The position numbers were made by a program, and so were the translations under genes. A stretch of 64,000 nucleotides of DNA from Devosia enhydra (GTDB lineage Bacteria > Pseudomonadota > Alphaproteobacteria > Rhizobiales > Devosiaceae): NCBI RefSeq assembly GCF_900119845.1, contig NZ_FPKU01000002.1, positions 1,087,381-1,151,380 of the forward strand. The letters are read 5' to 3'. The notes below the pieces were generated by a model. The model was given only the letters and a program-made list of their open reading frames with translations, searched no databases and was not told the DNA's origin. Below, piece after piece: positions 1 to 8,275 of the stretch. The first letter of the stretch is position 1; each line of letters starts with the position of its first letter.

Positions 1-334
1 GACAGGGCACGCACCAGCTGGCCCAGAAATTGACCAGCAGACCCTTGCCGGCGAAGTCCGCGATGCTGACGGGCTTGCCCTCGGCATCGGTGAAGGCGAG
101 GTCGGCAAAGCCGCGGCCGAAGCCCGTGGCCTGCAGGGCGGCCAGTTCACCGGTGGATGCGGCGTCGATCCGTGTCGCCGCCTCGGCCATCGCGGGGCAC
201 TGGGCGGCGTTGGGGCTGCCGGCATTGCTAAGCCAAAGTCCAGCCGCTAAAGCTAGCCCCGCGCCCGACAGGGCGACGAGCGCGAGGCGCCGGTTTCTCG
301 ATCCGGCGGGTTTTTGCGGCGCAGGTTCAGTCAC
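1..334 (-). CDS. tlpA: TlpA-family thiol:disulfide oxidoreductase (N-terminal part, cut by window edge)
   Basis: Reading the minus strand from a GTG at 334 gives 111 residues. There is a basic N-terminus, a hydrophobic stretch at about residues 15-32 that should act as a membrane anchor or signal, and then a thioredoxin-like segment ending in the redox motif WCVPC, preceded by LLVNFWAS. This is the start of a TlpA/ResE-type periplasmic thioredoxin, a family that reduces disulfides, often for cytochrome or cytochrome-oxidase maturation. The C-terminal half lies beyond the window. It is divergent from argH with only 21 bp between the starts, an arrangement common in Rhizobiales. The family is clear; the exact start (GTG) is less certain. 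Confidence 0.85.
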   Translation of the reverse strand, partial: MTEPAPQKPAGSRNRRLALVALSGAGLALAAGLWLSNAGSPNAAQCPAMAEAATRIDAASTGELAALQATGFGRGFADLAFTDAEGKPVSIADFAGKGLLVNFWASWCVPC

Positions 335-355
335 GGCAGTGCTCCAGGGGTTACG

Positions 356-1804
356 ATGAGCAATCGCATGTGGGGCGGGCGGTTCTCGTCCGGTCCCGAC
401 GCCATCATGGAAGAGATCAACGCCTCCATCGGGTTCGATCAGCGGCTCTATCGGCAGGACATTGCAGGGTCAATCGCGCATGCCCGCATGCTGGCGGCGA
501 CGGGCATCCTCACCGAGGCCGACCGCGACGCCATACTTGCGGGCTTAGACGAGGTACGCTCCGAGATCGAGGCGGGCACGTTCACATTTTCGCGGGCGCT
601 CGAGGACATTCACATGAATGTCGAGAGCCGGCTGCGCGAAAAGATCGGCGATGCCGCCGGGCGCCTGCACACGGCGCGCTCGCGCAACGACCAGGTGGCG
701 ACCGATTTCCGCCTCTATGTCCGCGACTGCATCGACATGCTCCTGGGGCAGATCGCCGCGCTGCAATTGAAGCTCGTCGAGCGCGCCGAGGCCGAGGCCG
801 AGACCATCATGCCCGGCTTCACCCATCTGCAGAGCGCCCAGCCGGTGACCTTCGGGCATCATCTTCTGGCCTATGTCGAGATGCTGGGGCGCGATGCGGG
901 CCGCTTTGCCGATGCGCGCAAACGCCTCAACGAAAATCCGCTGGGCTCGGCGGCCCTCGCCGGCACGTCCTTCCCGCTCGATCGCGACATGACGAGCGCG
1001 GCGCTGGGCTTTGATCGCCCGACGGCCAATTCGCTCGATGCCGTCTCGGACCGCGATTTCGTGCTCGAGACGCTGGCTGCCGCTAGCCTCTGCGCCATGC
1101 ACCTCTCGCGCTTTTCCGAGGAGCTGGTGATCTGGAGTTCGGCGCAGTTCGGCTTCATCCGGCTTTCGGACAAGTTCTCGACCGGCTCCTCGATCATGCC
1201 GCAAAAGCGCAATCCCGATGCGGCCGAGCTCGTGCGCGCCAAGGTCGGGCGCATCATCGGTGCACTGACGGCGCTCAGCATCGTCATGAAGGGCCTTCCG
1301 CTCGCCTATTCAAAGGATATGCAGGAGGACAAGGAAGTCGCTTTCGACGCCCTCGATGCCCTGTCGCTGTCTCTGGCTGCCATGACCGGGATGATCGGCG
1401 ACCTGACCGTCAACCGGGCAAAGATGCATGCCGCGGCGAGCTCGGGCTTTTCCACCGCCACCGATATCGCCGACTGGCTGGTGCGCGAGGCCGGCGTGCC
1501 GTTCCGCGATGCCCACCACATCACCGGGCGCATCGTGGCTTCCGCCGAGGCCAAGGGCTGCGGGCTCGAGGGTCTGACCATCGAGGATTTCAAGGCGATC
1601 GACGAGCGCATCGACAGCCGCATCCACAAGGTGCTGACGGTGGAAAGCTCGGTGCGCTCACGCAAATCCTATGGTGGCACCGCGCCCGACAATGTGCTGA
1701 TGCAGGTCGCCCGCTGGCGCGAGGCGCTGACCGGGGAAAAGACCGAGCCGCGCAAGGCATCCTCCGGGCGCTCGGGCCATCATGGCGATGGCGGCATCGA
1801 GTAA
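356..1804 (+). CDS. argH: Argininosuccinate lyase
   Basis: A 482-residue protein that cleaves argininosuccinate to arginine and fumarate, the last step of arginine synthesis in the cytoplasm. It carries the fumarase/aspartase superfamily signature [11 protein letters not shown] near residue 277 and the typical start [10 protein letters not shown]. The frame stays open upstream, but ATG 356 fits the family N-terminus and has a purine-rich stretch (CAGGGG) 8 nt before it. The last about 20 residues, rich in Gly, His and Ser, are a tail beyond the usual ArgH end. The following gene begins 12 bp downstream, so they are probably cotranscribed. Confidence 0.97.
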   Translation: MSNRMWGGRFSSGPDAIMEEINASIGFDQRLYRQDIAGSIAHARMLAATGILTEADRDAILAGLDEVRSEIEAGTFTFSRALEDIHMNVESRLREKIGDAAGRLHTARSRNDQVATDFRLYVRDCIDMLLGQIAALQLKLVERAEAEAETIMPGFTHLQSAQPVTFGHHLLAYVEMLGRDAGRFADARKRLNENPLGSAALAGTSFPLDRDMTSAALGFDRPTANSLDAVSDRDFVLETLAAASLCAMHLSRFSEELVIWSSAQFGFIRLSDKFSTGSSIMPQKRNPDAAELVRAKVGRIIGALTALSIVMKGLPLAYSKDMQEDKEVAFDALDALSLSLAAMTGMIGDLTVNRAKMHAAASSGFSTATDIADWLVREAGVPFRDAHHITGRIVASAEAKGCGLEGLTIEDFKAIDERIDSRIHKVLTVESSVRSRKSYGGTAPDNVLMQVARWREALTGEKTEPRKASSGRSGHHGDGGIE

Positions 1805-1816
1805 AGGCCGCTCCCC

Positions 1817-2527
1817 ATGGCGCAGCGCGACAGGCCGATGCGGCTGACCGAGGCGCATGTCGCCCGCGTGCACCGGGCGATCGAAGATCCCGGGCCGCAA
1901 TTGCTGCCCGGCTATAGGGTCGCCACCGATGCCGATTACGATCGGGAAGTGGCGGCCATGCTGGCAACCCAGCCCCAGGGCGGGTTCTGGCTCTTCGCCT
2001 ATGGGTCGCTGATCTGGAAGCCCGAAACCCGCCACGAGGACGAGCAGCTGGCGCTGGCGCGCGGCTGGCACCGGCGCTTCTGTCTCGGCTGGGACTATCG
2101 CTATCGCGGCAGCCGCGAGACGCCGGGGCTGATGCTGGCGCTCGACCGGGGCGGGCAATGCCGCGGCGTTGCCTATCGGCTCCCCGATATCGGGCTTGAG
2201 GATGAACTGCATCGCCTCATCCGTCGCGAACAGACGATGGTGCCCTCCGCCTTCCCGTGGCGGTGGATCGATGTGATGACGAGGGATGGCCCCATACGGG
2301 CGCTCGCCTTCGCGATGAACCGCAATTCGGGGCGCTATGTCGCGGGGCTCCCCGACGAGGAGCTTGCTGAGGTGCTGGCCCGCGCCTGCGGCTTCAAGGG
2401 CTCGATGGCTGAATATCTCTTCGCCACGGTGAGCCGGCTCGAGGCCATGGGCATCCGCGACCGGCGGCTGTGGCGGCTTCAGCAGCTCGTGGCCGAACGC
2501 ATCGAGGCCCTGCACGGGACCCCGTGA
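1817..2527 (+). CDS. ChaC-like gamma-glutamylcyclotransferase (paralogue 1)
   Basis: A 236-residue protein of the ChaC/GGCT fold. It has the nucleotide-like loop motif YGSLIWKPE near residue 62, the following region HRRFCLGWDYRYRGS, and the PGLMLAL segment. Members of the family act on gamma-glutamyl peptides such as glutathione, releasing 5-oxoproline; the substrate here is inferred from the family. It sits between argH and lysA, 12 bp after argH. In many Rhizobiales that place holds the small lipoprotein gene lptM, which I do not see here. A second ChaC paralogue is at 8.3-8.8 kb, with a shorter N-terminus. Confidence 0.88.
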   Translation: MAQRDRPMRLTEAHVARVHRAIEDPGPQLLPGYRVATDADYDREVAAMLATQPQGGFWLFAYGSLIWKPETRHEDEQLALARGWHRRFCLGWDYRYRGSRETPGLMLALDRGGQCRGVAYRLPDIGLEDELHRLIRREQTMVPSAFPWRWIDVMTRDGPIRALAFAMNRNSGRYVAGLPDEELAEVLARACGFKGSMAEYLFATVSRLEAMGIRDRRLWRLQQLVAERIEALHGTP

Positions 2528-2614
2528 GCGGCGGCCTTCCGTTTTCGCCCCGCCTGCCTTAGAGGGAGGGTTATGGGCCGCATGATGCGGCGCGGGTTTT
2601 CTCGGGGCGGGCCA

Positions 2615-3874
2615 ATGGTGCATCACTTCCAGTATCGCGACGACCGGCTCCATGCCGAGGATGTCGATCTTAAGGCGCTTGCCGCCGAAGTCGGCACGCC
2701 CTTCTATGTCTATTCCGCCGCCACCCTGCGCCGGCATATCCGCGTGATGCGCGAGGCCTTTGCCGGCCTCGAAACGCTGATCGCCTATGCCATGAAGGCC
2801 AATTCCAACCAGGCGGTGCTGAGCCTTCTGGCCAGGGAAGGGGCGGGCGCCGACGTGGTCTCGGTGGGCGAGCTCGAGCGGGCGCTCGCCGCCGGCATCC
2901 CGCCACATCGCATCGTCTTTTCAGGCGTCGGCAAGACGCGGGCCGAGATGGAGCGCGCTCTCGCGGTCGGCATCCACTGCTTCAACCTCGAAAGCGAGCC
3001 GGAGCTTGAAAGGCTCGATGCGGTCGCGGGCGCCATGGGCAAGGTCGCGCCGGTCTCGGTGCGCATCAATCCCGATGTCGATGCCGGCACCCATGCCAAG
3101 ATCTCCACCGGCAAGAAGGAGAACAAGTTCGGCATTCCCTTCGCGCGCGCCCATGAGGTCTATGGGCGCATCGCCGAGCTTGCCAATGTCGAGGCAGTGG
3201 GCGTCGACATGCATATCGGAAGCCAGATCACGGCGATGGCGCCCTTCGACAACGCCTTCTGGCTTCTGGCGCAACTGGTCAACGACCTCCGGGCCGATGG
3301 CCACAACATCCGCCATGTCGATGTCGGGGGCGGGCTCGGCATTCCCTATCACCACGACAAGGAGGCGCCGCCCGATCCCATGGCCTATGCCGAAGTGGTC
3401 AAGCGCCATGTCAGCAAGCTCGGGGTCGATCTGGTGCTCGAGCCGGGTCGGCTGATTGCCGGCAATGCCGGCATTCTCGTCACCAGTGTCGAATATCTCA
3501 AGCAGGGCGAAAAGAGCTTCGTGATCGTCGATGCGGCGATGAACGACTTGATCCGCCCCACGCTCTACGAGGCCCACCACGATATCCTGCCGGTCGTGCG
3601 CTCGGGCAAGGAGACCATGGTGGCCGATGTGGTCGGCCCGGTCTGCGAGACGGGCGACTATCTGGCGCTCAACCGCACCCTGCCCGTGGTCGGGGAGGGC
3701 GACCTGCTCGCGGTGATGAGCGCGGGGGCCTATGGCGCGGTCATGGCCTCGACCTACAATTCGCGGCCGCTGATCCCCGAGGTTCTGGTCGATGGCGCCC
3801 GCTGGCACGTGGTGCGGCCGCGCCCGAGCGTTGCCGACATCATCGCGCTCGACAGCGTACCCGACTGGCTCTGA
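2615..3874 (+). CDS. lysA: Diaminopimelate decarboxylase
   Basis: A 419-residue PLP enzyme of fold III that decarboxylates meso-diaminopimelate to lysine. Lys61 in the motif AYAMKAN is the expected PLP lysine; HIGSQ, the Gly-rich DVGGGLG and the C-terminal SAGAYGAVM segment are also present. I place the start at ATG 2615 (MVHHFQYRDDRLHAED), which matches the family N-terminus and has GGGGCGGG upstream. An in-frame ATG at 2573 with a good ribosome site (GAGGGAGGG) would add 14 residues. It is followed by a palindromic repeat and then by the convergent cpdR. Confidence 0.96.
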   Translation: MVHHFQYRDDRLHAEDVDLKALAAEVGTPFYVYSAATLRRHIRVMREAFAGLETLIAYAMKANSNQAVLSLLAREGAGADVVSVGELERALAAGIPPHRIVFSGVGKTRAEMERALAVGIHCFNLESEPELERLDAVAGAMGKVAPVSVRINPDVDAGTHAKISTGKKENKFGIPFARAHEVYGRIAELANVEAVGVDMHIGSQITAMAPFDNAFWLLAQLVNDLRADGHNIRHVDVGGGLGIPYHHDKEAPPDPMAYAEVVKRHVSKLGVDLVLEPGRLIAGNAGILVTSVEYLKQGEKSFVIVDAAMNDLIRPTLYEAHHDILPVVRSGKETMVADVVGPVCETGDYLALNRTLPVVGEGDLLAVMSAGAYGAVMASTYNSRPLIPEVLVDGARWHVVRPRPSVADIIALDSVPDWL

Positions 3875-3891
3875 GGGCAAGCCTTTATTCT

Positions 3892-3942
3892 GTCGCGTTT
3901 CCGGACAGCGAACCGGTCTCCGCTGCGCCTGGAAACGCGCTC
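3892..3942. repeat. Palindromic interspersed repeat, family D (copy 1)
   Basis: About 50 bp between lysA and the convergent cpdR, with ends GCGTTTCC and GGAAACGC that can pair around a core containing ACCGGTT or its complement. Two further copies of the same design occur at 24.86 kb and 43.19 kb, the latter also between convergent genes. It resembles the short palindromic repeats common in Rhizobiales genomes. In this position it could act as a bidirectional transcription end, which is inference. Confidence 0.75.
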
Positions 3943-4345
3943 AGCCCAGCGCGGTGCGTGAGAGCGGCACGATCTCGACCGGCTTGCCGGTCAGGGCGTC
4001 CTCGACCTTGGCGACGAGATCGGCGAGGGTGAAGGGCTTGGAGATGACGTCATAGACGATGGTCTCGAGCCCGGAGGCGCGTTCGCGCTGGTCGGCAAAG
4101 CCGGTCATCAGCACGATGGGCAGCCCGGGATGGCTGGCCCCGACCGAGAGCGCGAGCGCGATGCCGTCCATCACCGGCATGCGGATATCGGAGAGCAGCA
4201 GGTCGAAGGGGCCGTCCTCGGCCAGCCTTTCGAGCGCCATGCCGCCATCCTCGGCCTCGACGACGTCATGGCCGACATGGGCGAGGGCGCGGGCCACGAA
4301 GCCCCTGACGCTGTCATCGTCCTCGGTGAGCAGAATGCGGGCCAT
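3941..4345 (-). CDS. cpdR: CpdR-like single-domain response regulator
   Basis: A 134-residue stand-alone receiver domain. It has the acidic pair in EDDD at residues 8-11, the phospho-acceptor Asp53 in LLLSDIRMPVMDG, the Thr of LMTGFAD and the Lys of SKPFTL. The sequence closely follows Caulobacter CpdR, including the FADQRERA region and the start MARILLTEDD. CpdR, when unphosphorylated, helps bring ClpXP substrates to the cell pole and times proteolysis in the cell cycle; that role is known for the family and inferred here. Its start overlaps the stop of the upstream zinc-ribbon gene by one base (TGATG), so the two are cotranslated. Confidence 0.9.
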   Translation of the reverse strand: MARILLTEDDDSVRGFVARALAHVGHDVVEAEDGGMALERLAEDGPFDLLLSDIRMPVMDGIALALSVGASHPGLPIVLMTGFADQRERASGLETIVYDVISKPFTLADLVAKVEDALTGKPVEIVPLSRTALG

Positions 4346-5286
4346 CAGCTGGGCTTTCCTGTTGGCGAAACGGTCTGTGTCCCGGTGGGCACGGCCCGGC
4401 CATCGGCAAAACCGAGATGGACGCTCTGCGTTCCGGGTGGGGGTGTGGTGATGCGGGTCGCAAAGGCATAGTGTTCGCCCGGCCCGAGGGCGCGTGCCAC
4501 GGGCGTCACGCTCCAGCGATAGAGCGTTTCGCCCGTCTCTCCGAGCAGCGTCACGACGACCGGTGGAATGGCGACGCGCCCGGCGGAGACGCTGACCAGA
4601 TCGGCCGTGACCGACAGCACCTCGGCGCCCTGTTCCCGCGTCAGGGCGATGGCCAGATCGTGAAACTCGATGCCCGGCACGTTGACGGGCAGGCCGATTG
4701 CGGCATAGGCGCCGGCCATTTCGGGAAACGCGCGCACCACTTCCACCCGGCCCAGCACCAGGCCCGCCACGAGCCCCCCGAGCACGAGCCCGGCCATGAG
4801 CCGAAGCCCGCGCCGCAGCCTCGCCGTGGGCAGGTGGCGGTTGAGGCTCGCAAGCCGCGCCGCCATCCGGTCGGTGTCGCGGTGGTGCGCATTATCCTGC
4901 GCGTCTCGACCCGCTTCGGGCTCCTTGCCGGATTTGACCTTGCCCTCCGGCCGGCCCGAGGCCGAAGCCCCGAGCGCGGCCCGGATGCCGGCGATGGAGC
5001 GCTCGGCCGCTTCGGTTTCCTCGGCCCAGGGCTGGGGGAGGGCGACGCGACGCTCCTCGCGCACAAAGCTCTGGTCGAGAGCAGTTTCGACGGCGTCGTC
5101 GATGGTCACGAGATCGTCGCGGCGGCGGCGCTCGGTGATCGGGGGCGGGCTGGCCCGCCAGGCCTTGCCGCAATTGGCGCATTGCACCCTGCGACCGCGC
5201 GGGCCCAGCGCCTCGCCGGGCAGCTGGTAACGCGTGGCGCAGTGTGGGCACTCGATGATGAGACTGGCGGCCCCCGAAGCGATCAT
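4345..5286 (-). CDS. MJ0042-type zinc-ribbon, single-pass membrane protein (DUF3426-like)
   Basis: A 313-residue protein beginning with an MJ0042-type zinc ribbon (Cys13, Cys16, Cys36 and Cys39 in CPHC and CANC). A long polar, charged linker follows, then one hydrophobic segment rich in Gly, Val and Leu near residues 165-185, then an extracytoplasmic beta-type domain. Such zinc-ribbon/FxLYD or DUF3426 proteins are common in Alphaproteobacteria, but their function is unknown. It is upstream of and overlapping cpdR, and divergent from ftsE. The start at 5286 (MIASGAASLIIECPHC) is the longest sensible one; a start closer to the zinc ribbon cannot be excluded. Confidence 0.8.
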   Translation of the reverse strand: MIASGAASLIIECPHCATRYQLPGEALGPRGRRVQCANCGKAWRASPPPITERRRRDDLVTIDDAVETALDQSFVREERRVALPQPWAEETEAAERSIAGIRAALGASASGRPEGKVKSGKEPEAGRDAQDNAHHRDTDRMAARLASLNRHLPTARLRRGLRLMAGLVLGGLVAGLVLGRVEVVRAFPEMAGAYAAIGLPVNVPGIEFHDLAIALTREQGAEVLSVTADLVSVSAGRVAIPPVVVTLLGETGETLYRWSVTPVARALGPGEHYAFATRITTPPPGTQSVHLGFADGRAVPTGTQTVSPTGKPS

Positions 5287-5335
5287 GGTCCGACCCTAGC
5301 CGCTGGGCAGTTAATACTCCTCAAACTCGCCCATC

Positions 5336-5354
5336 TTAAAGGTTAGTCGATCCT
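5336..5354 (+). promoter_or_regulatory. Conserved upstream element of ftsE, shared with accA
   Basis: The sequence TTAAA followed by the 14-mer GGTTAGTCGATCCT lies about 50 bp before the ftsE start, in the 117-bp gap between ftsE and the divergent zinc-ribbon gene. The same 14-mer, also preceded by TTAA, occurs at 43693-43706 upstream of accA. A chance 14-mer match between two promoter regions in 64 kb is unlikely, so this looks like a binding site or core promoter part. The factor is unknown. Confidence 0.5.
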
Positions 5355-5403
5355 TTGCCGCTATGGTAAACGGCGGACCAGTTCCCCATCAAAGAGTTGG
5401 GCG

Positions 5404-6063
5404 TTGATCGAATTCGATACTGTCGGCCTGCGTTACGGCCATGGCCCGGAAATCCTGCGCGACCTGAGCTTCAAGATCGAGCCGGGGTCGTTCCACTTCC
5501 TGACCGGCCCCTCTGGGTCGGGCAAGACCAGCCTGCTCAAGCTCCTGCTGCTCTCGCTCAAGCCGAGCCGGGGGCGGGTCAAGATGTTCGGGCAGGATGT
5601 GACCGATCTCGATCAGGACAGTCTTTTGCGCATGCGGCGCCATATCGGCATCGTGTTCCAGGAGTTCCGTCTGCTCGATCATCTGACCACCTATGAGAAC
5701 GTGGCGCTGCCTCTGCGCGTTCTCGGGCGGCCCGAAAGCGCCTATCGCGCCAATGTCACCGAGTTGCTCGAATGGGTCGGGCTCGGGGAGCGTATGGATG
5801 CGCTGCCGGCCCTGCTGTCGGGTGGCGAAAAGCAGCGCGCCGCCATCGCCCGCGCCGTGATCGGCCGGCCCGATATCCTGCTGGCCGACGAGCCCACGGG
5901 CAATGTCGATCCCGAATTGTCGCTCCGCCTGGTGACGCTCTTCGCCGAGCTCAACAAGATGGGCACCACCATCATCCTGGCCACCCACGAATTGCCGCTG
6001 CTCGACAATTTCAAATATCCGCGCATGGTGCTCAGGGATGGGGGGCTGAGCTTCCATGGCTGA
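5404..6063 (+). CDS. ftsE: Cell division ATP-binding protein FtsE
   Basis: A 219-residue ABC ATPase with Walker A GPSGSGKTS at residues 35-43, signature LSGGEKQR near 138 and Walker B ILLADEPTG near 158. With FtsX it forms the septal complex that controls peptidoglycan hydrolases at division. The start used is a TTG at 5404 (IEFDTVGLRYG follows), as in the family; there is no ATG close by, and the ribosome site is weak (AAAGAG about 10 nt upstream). Its 3' end overlaps ftsX by 8 bp. A conserved element lies 50 bp upstream. Confidence 0.95.
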   Translation: MIEFDTVGLRYGHGPEILRDLSFKIEPGSFHFLTGPSGSGKTSLLKLLLLSLKPSRGRVKMFGQDVTDLDQDSLLRMRRHIGIVFQEFRLLDHLTTYENVALPLRVLGRPESAYRANVTELLEWVGLGERMDALPALLSGGEKQRAAIARAVIGRPDILLADEPTGNVDPELSLRLVTLFAELNKMGTTIILATHELPLLDNFKYPRMVLRDGGLSFHG

Positions 6064-6976
6064 GTTCAGACTGCTCCGGCGCAGCCGCGCCACCGCCATC
6101 GTGCCCGAGCGCTCGGTGGCCGGGCGCACGCTGGTGCTGCTGGTCGCCATCATGACCTTCCTGTTCGGCGTCACGCTGGGCGGGGTGGTGCTGGTGCAGA
6201 AGTCGGCCATCGCATGGTCTTCCGACGTGGGGCGCGAGGTCACCATCCAGATCCGCCCGATGGAGGGCGAGGTGATGGAGAGCAATCTGCGCACCGCCGT
6301 CGCCCTGGCGCTGGCCACCCCCGGCGTCACGGCCGCACGGGCGCTCTCGCTCGAGGAAAGCCAGGGGCTGCTCGAGCCCTGGCTCGGCAGCGGCGTCGAT
6401 TTTTCGGCCATCGCCATCCCCCGCCTCGTGGTGGTGGAAATCGATGATCCCAGCGAAGCCGATATCGAAAAGCTCGAACGCGACCTGTCGGCCGTTGCCG
6501 GGGCCACCCTCGACACCCATGCCGCCTGGCGCCAGCAGCTCAACCTGATGGCCGGCACCATCGTCGTCTCGGGCCTCCTGGTCCTGGCGCTGATCGTCGT
6601 GGCCACGGTGCTCGCCATCATCTTTGCCACGCGCGGCACCATGGCCTCCAACCGCGAGATCGTCGATGTGCTGCACTTCATCGGCGCCTCAAACAGCTTC
6701 ATCGCCGGGGAATTCCAGGGGCGTTTCCTCGCCATCGGCTTTCGCGGCGGCATGGTGGGGGGCATCGCGGCGGTGCTGTTCTTTTCGGCGGTCGGGGCTG
6801 CGGCAGGCGGTGTCGTGCCCGATGAGGCCAGCGCCCAGCTGGGCTTCCTTTTCGGCCGCTTTTCGCTGGGGCTCGACGGTATTCTGGGCATCGCTGCCGT
6901 GGTGCCGGTCATCGCGGCGGTGACGGCCATCACCTCGCGCCTCACCGTTCGCCGCTTCCTCACCCAGACCTCCTGA
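6056..6976 (+). CDS. ftsX: Cell division protein FtsX
   Basis: A 306-residue permease-like membrane partner of FtsE. The sequence shows a cytoplasmic N-terminus, a first membrane helix near residues 25-45, a periplasmic domain of about 120 residues, and then three hydrophobic segments near 165-190, 225-250 and 275-297, the usual FtsX topology. It starts inside the ftsE end (8-bp overlap), so translational coupling is expected. plsC follows after 19 bp and is likely in the same transcript. Confidence 0.93.
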   Translation: MAEFRLLRRSRATAIVPERSVAGRTLVLLVAIMTFLFGVTLGGVVLVQKSAIAWSSDVGREVTIQIRPMEGEVMESNLRTAVALALATPGVTAARALSLEESQGLLEPWLGSGVDFSAIAIPRLVVVEIDDPSEADIEKLERDLSAVAGATLDTHAAWRQQLNLMAGTIVVSGLLVLALIVVATVLAIIFATRGTMASNREIVDVLHFIGASNSFIAGEFQGRFLAIGFRGGMVGGIAAVLFFSAVGAAAGGVVPDEASAQLGFLFGRFSLGLDGILGIAAVVPVIAAVTAITSRLTVRRFLTQTS

Positions 6977-6995
6977 CCATCCGGAACCCTTCGCG

Positions 6996-7802
6996 ATGCG
7001 CAAAGCCTGGCAGGCCGTCCGTTCGGCGCTGTTTTACGCCCTGTTCCTGGGGCAGACGGCGGTCCTCGCCATCATTATCGGCACCATCGCCATCATCGCC
7101 CGCGGCCCGACGCGGATCGGCTGGGTGCTGGCGCGCTATTGGGGGGATTCAACCCTCTGGCTGCTGCGCTGGGTGGTGGGCATAAGATCCGAAGTCGAAG
7201 GCGCCCACAACATTCCGCCCGGAGGCTGCATCCTCGCGGCCAAGCACCAGAGCGACTGGGATATCTTCGCGCTCCTGCCCCATACCGGCCGCCCGGCCTT
7301 CGTGGCCAAGAAGGAGCTGATGAACATCCCGTTCTTCGGCTGGGCGGCGATGAGCTTTGACACCATCCGGGTCGATCGATCGCTCGGCGCAGGCGCCATT
7401 CCGGCGATGATGGCGGATGCGCGCGAGGCCGTCGCCAAGGGTTGCCGCATCGTCATCTATCCCGAGGGCACCCGCCGCCCGCCGCTGGCGGCTCCCGAAT
7501 ACCGGCAGGGCATCGTCAAGATGTATCTCGAACTGGGCGTGCCGGTCGTGCCGGTGGCGCTCAATTCCGGGCTCTACTGGGGCCGCAACAGCCTCATCCT
7601 CTGGCCGGGCCTGGCGCGCGCCAGCATCCTGCCGTCCATTCCCCCCGGTCTCGAGGCAGCGGCGTTTCGCCAGCGCCTCATCGATACCATCGAGGCCGAA
7701 AGCGATCGCCTGGCGCTCGAGGCGCTCGATCGCGGGCTGGCGCGGCCGGTGGACGCACAGCTTGCCGCAGGCGCTGCCAGAGCGCGACAAAAAGGCGTCT
7801 GA
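6996..7802 (+). CDS. plsC: 1-acyl-sn-glycerol-3-phosphate acyltransferase
   Basis: A 268-residue membrane-associated acyltransferase that makes phosphatidic acid from lysophosphatidic acid. It has an N-terminal hydrophobic helix (about 10-35), the catalytic H-X4-D motif KHQSDWD near residue 82 and the substrate motif YPEGTRRP near 153, in the order expected for the PlsC family. It lies 19 bp after ftsX and probably belongs to the ftsEX transcript, linking envelope lipid supply with division genes; this order is common in Rhizobiales. Confidence 0.92.
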   Translation: MRKAWQAVRSALFYALFLGQTAVLAIIIGTIAIIARGPTRIGWVLARYWGDSTLWLLRWVVGIRSEVEGAHNIPPGGCILAAKHQSDWDIFALLPHTGRPAFVAKKELMNIPFFGWAAMSFDTIRVDRSLGAGAIPAMMADAREAVAKGCRIVIYPEGTRRPPLAAPEYRQGIVKMYLELGVPVVPVALNSGLYWGRNSLILWPGLARASILPSIPPGLEAAAFRQRLIDTIEAESDRLALEALDRGLARPVDAQLAAGAARARQKGV

Positions 7803-7865
7803 GCACCCATAGGTTGCGTCTTGCCTTGATCTGGCCACCATATGCTGTGACTCATTTCGAACCGC

Positions 7866-7899
7866 TTGACTTTGTCTCAAGTTTGTTCTTAATTTGTTC
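7866..7899 (+). promoter_or_regulatory. SOS promoter: LexA box GTTC-N7-GTTC overlapping a -10 element
   Basis: A perfect alphaproteobacterial LexA site reads GTTC at 7885-7888, seven bases, then GTTC at 7896-7899. It covers a candidate -10 (TTAATT, 7889-7894) placed exactly 17 bp after a -35 TTGACT at 7866-7871. A ribosome site GGAGG follows at 7905-7909. GTTC-N7-GTTC (GAAC-N7-GAAC on the other strand) is the established LexA operator of Alphaproteobacteria. The only gene downstream on this strand is the 117-aa protein at 7918. Confidence 0.75.
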
Positions 7900-7917
7900 T
7901 CTGCGGAGGGCATGATC

Positions 7918-8271
7918 ATGGCGACACCCGGTTTCGAACGGCCCCAGGCATGGCGAGGGCGCTCGCGCAGGCTGCATCATCTGCTGCCCTGCGCGCTCGA
8001 AAGCTTCCGCCTCGAGGATGGGGTGGTGCATGTGCTGGCGCGCGGCCCGCTGGTGGTCTGGGCCGGTACGCTCGCCGATGTGGTGGGCGACGCCGAAAGC
8101 CGCGCCCGCTTCCGGCTGGCACTCGATTGCGCCGACAGGGCGCTGTGCGTCGCCGGCACCATCGATCCGCAGGATCGGCTGACCCTGGTGTGGGATCTCG
8201 AAGGTGCCGAGCCTTTGCCCGAGGCAGCCGGTTCGCCGCGCTTTGCCTATCCCACCGCCACGGCCGCCTGA
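7918..8271 (+). CDS. Unknown 117-aa protein, predicted SOS-induced
   Basis: I do not recognise this protein. From ATG 7918 (MATPGFERPQAWRGRS) it has 117 residues, a basic N-terminal 25 residues, then a mixed alpha/beta-looking region (GVVHVLARGPLVVWAG, ALCVAGTIDPQDRLTLVWDL) and a short Ala/Thr-rich end. There is no membrane helix or signal peptide. ATG 7918 sits 8 nt after GGAGG; ATG 7912 is too close to it. A perfect LexA box overlaps the promoter, so it should be induced by DNA damage. It stands alone between plsC and the convergent ChaC gene, whose stop is only 4 bp away. Confidence 0.7.
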   Translation: MATPGFERPQAWRGRSRRLHHLLPCALESFRLEDGVVHVLARGPLVVWAGTLADVVGDAESRARFRLALDCADRALCVAGTIDPQDRLTLVWDLEGAEPLPEAAGSPRFAYPTATAA

Positions 8272-8275
8272 GGGT

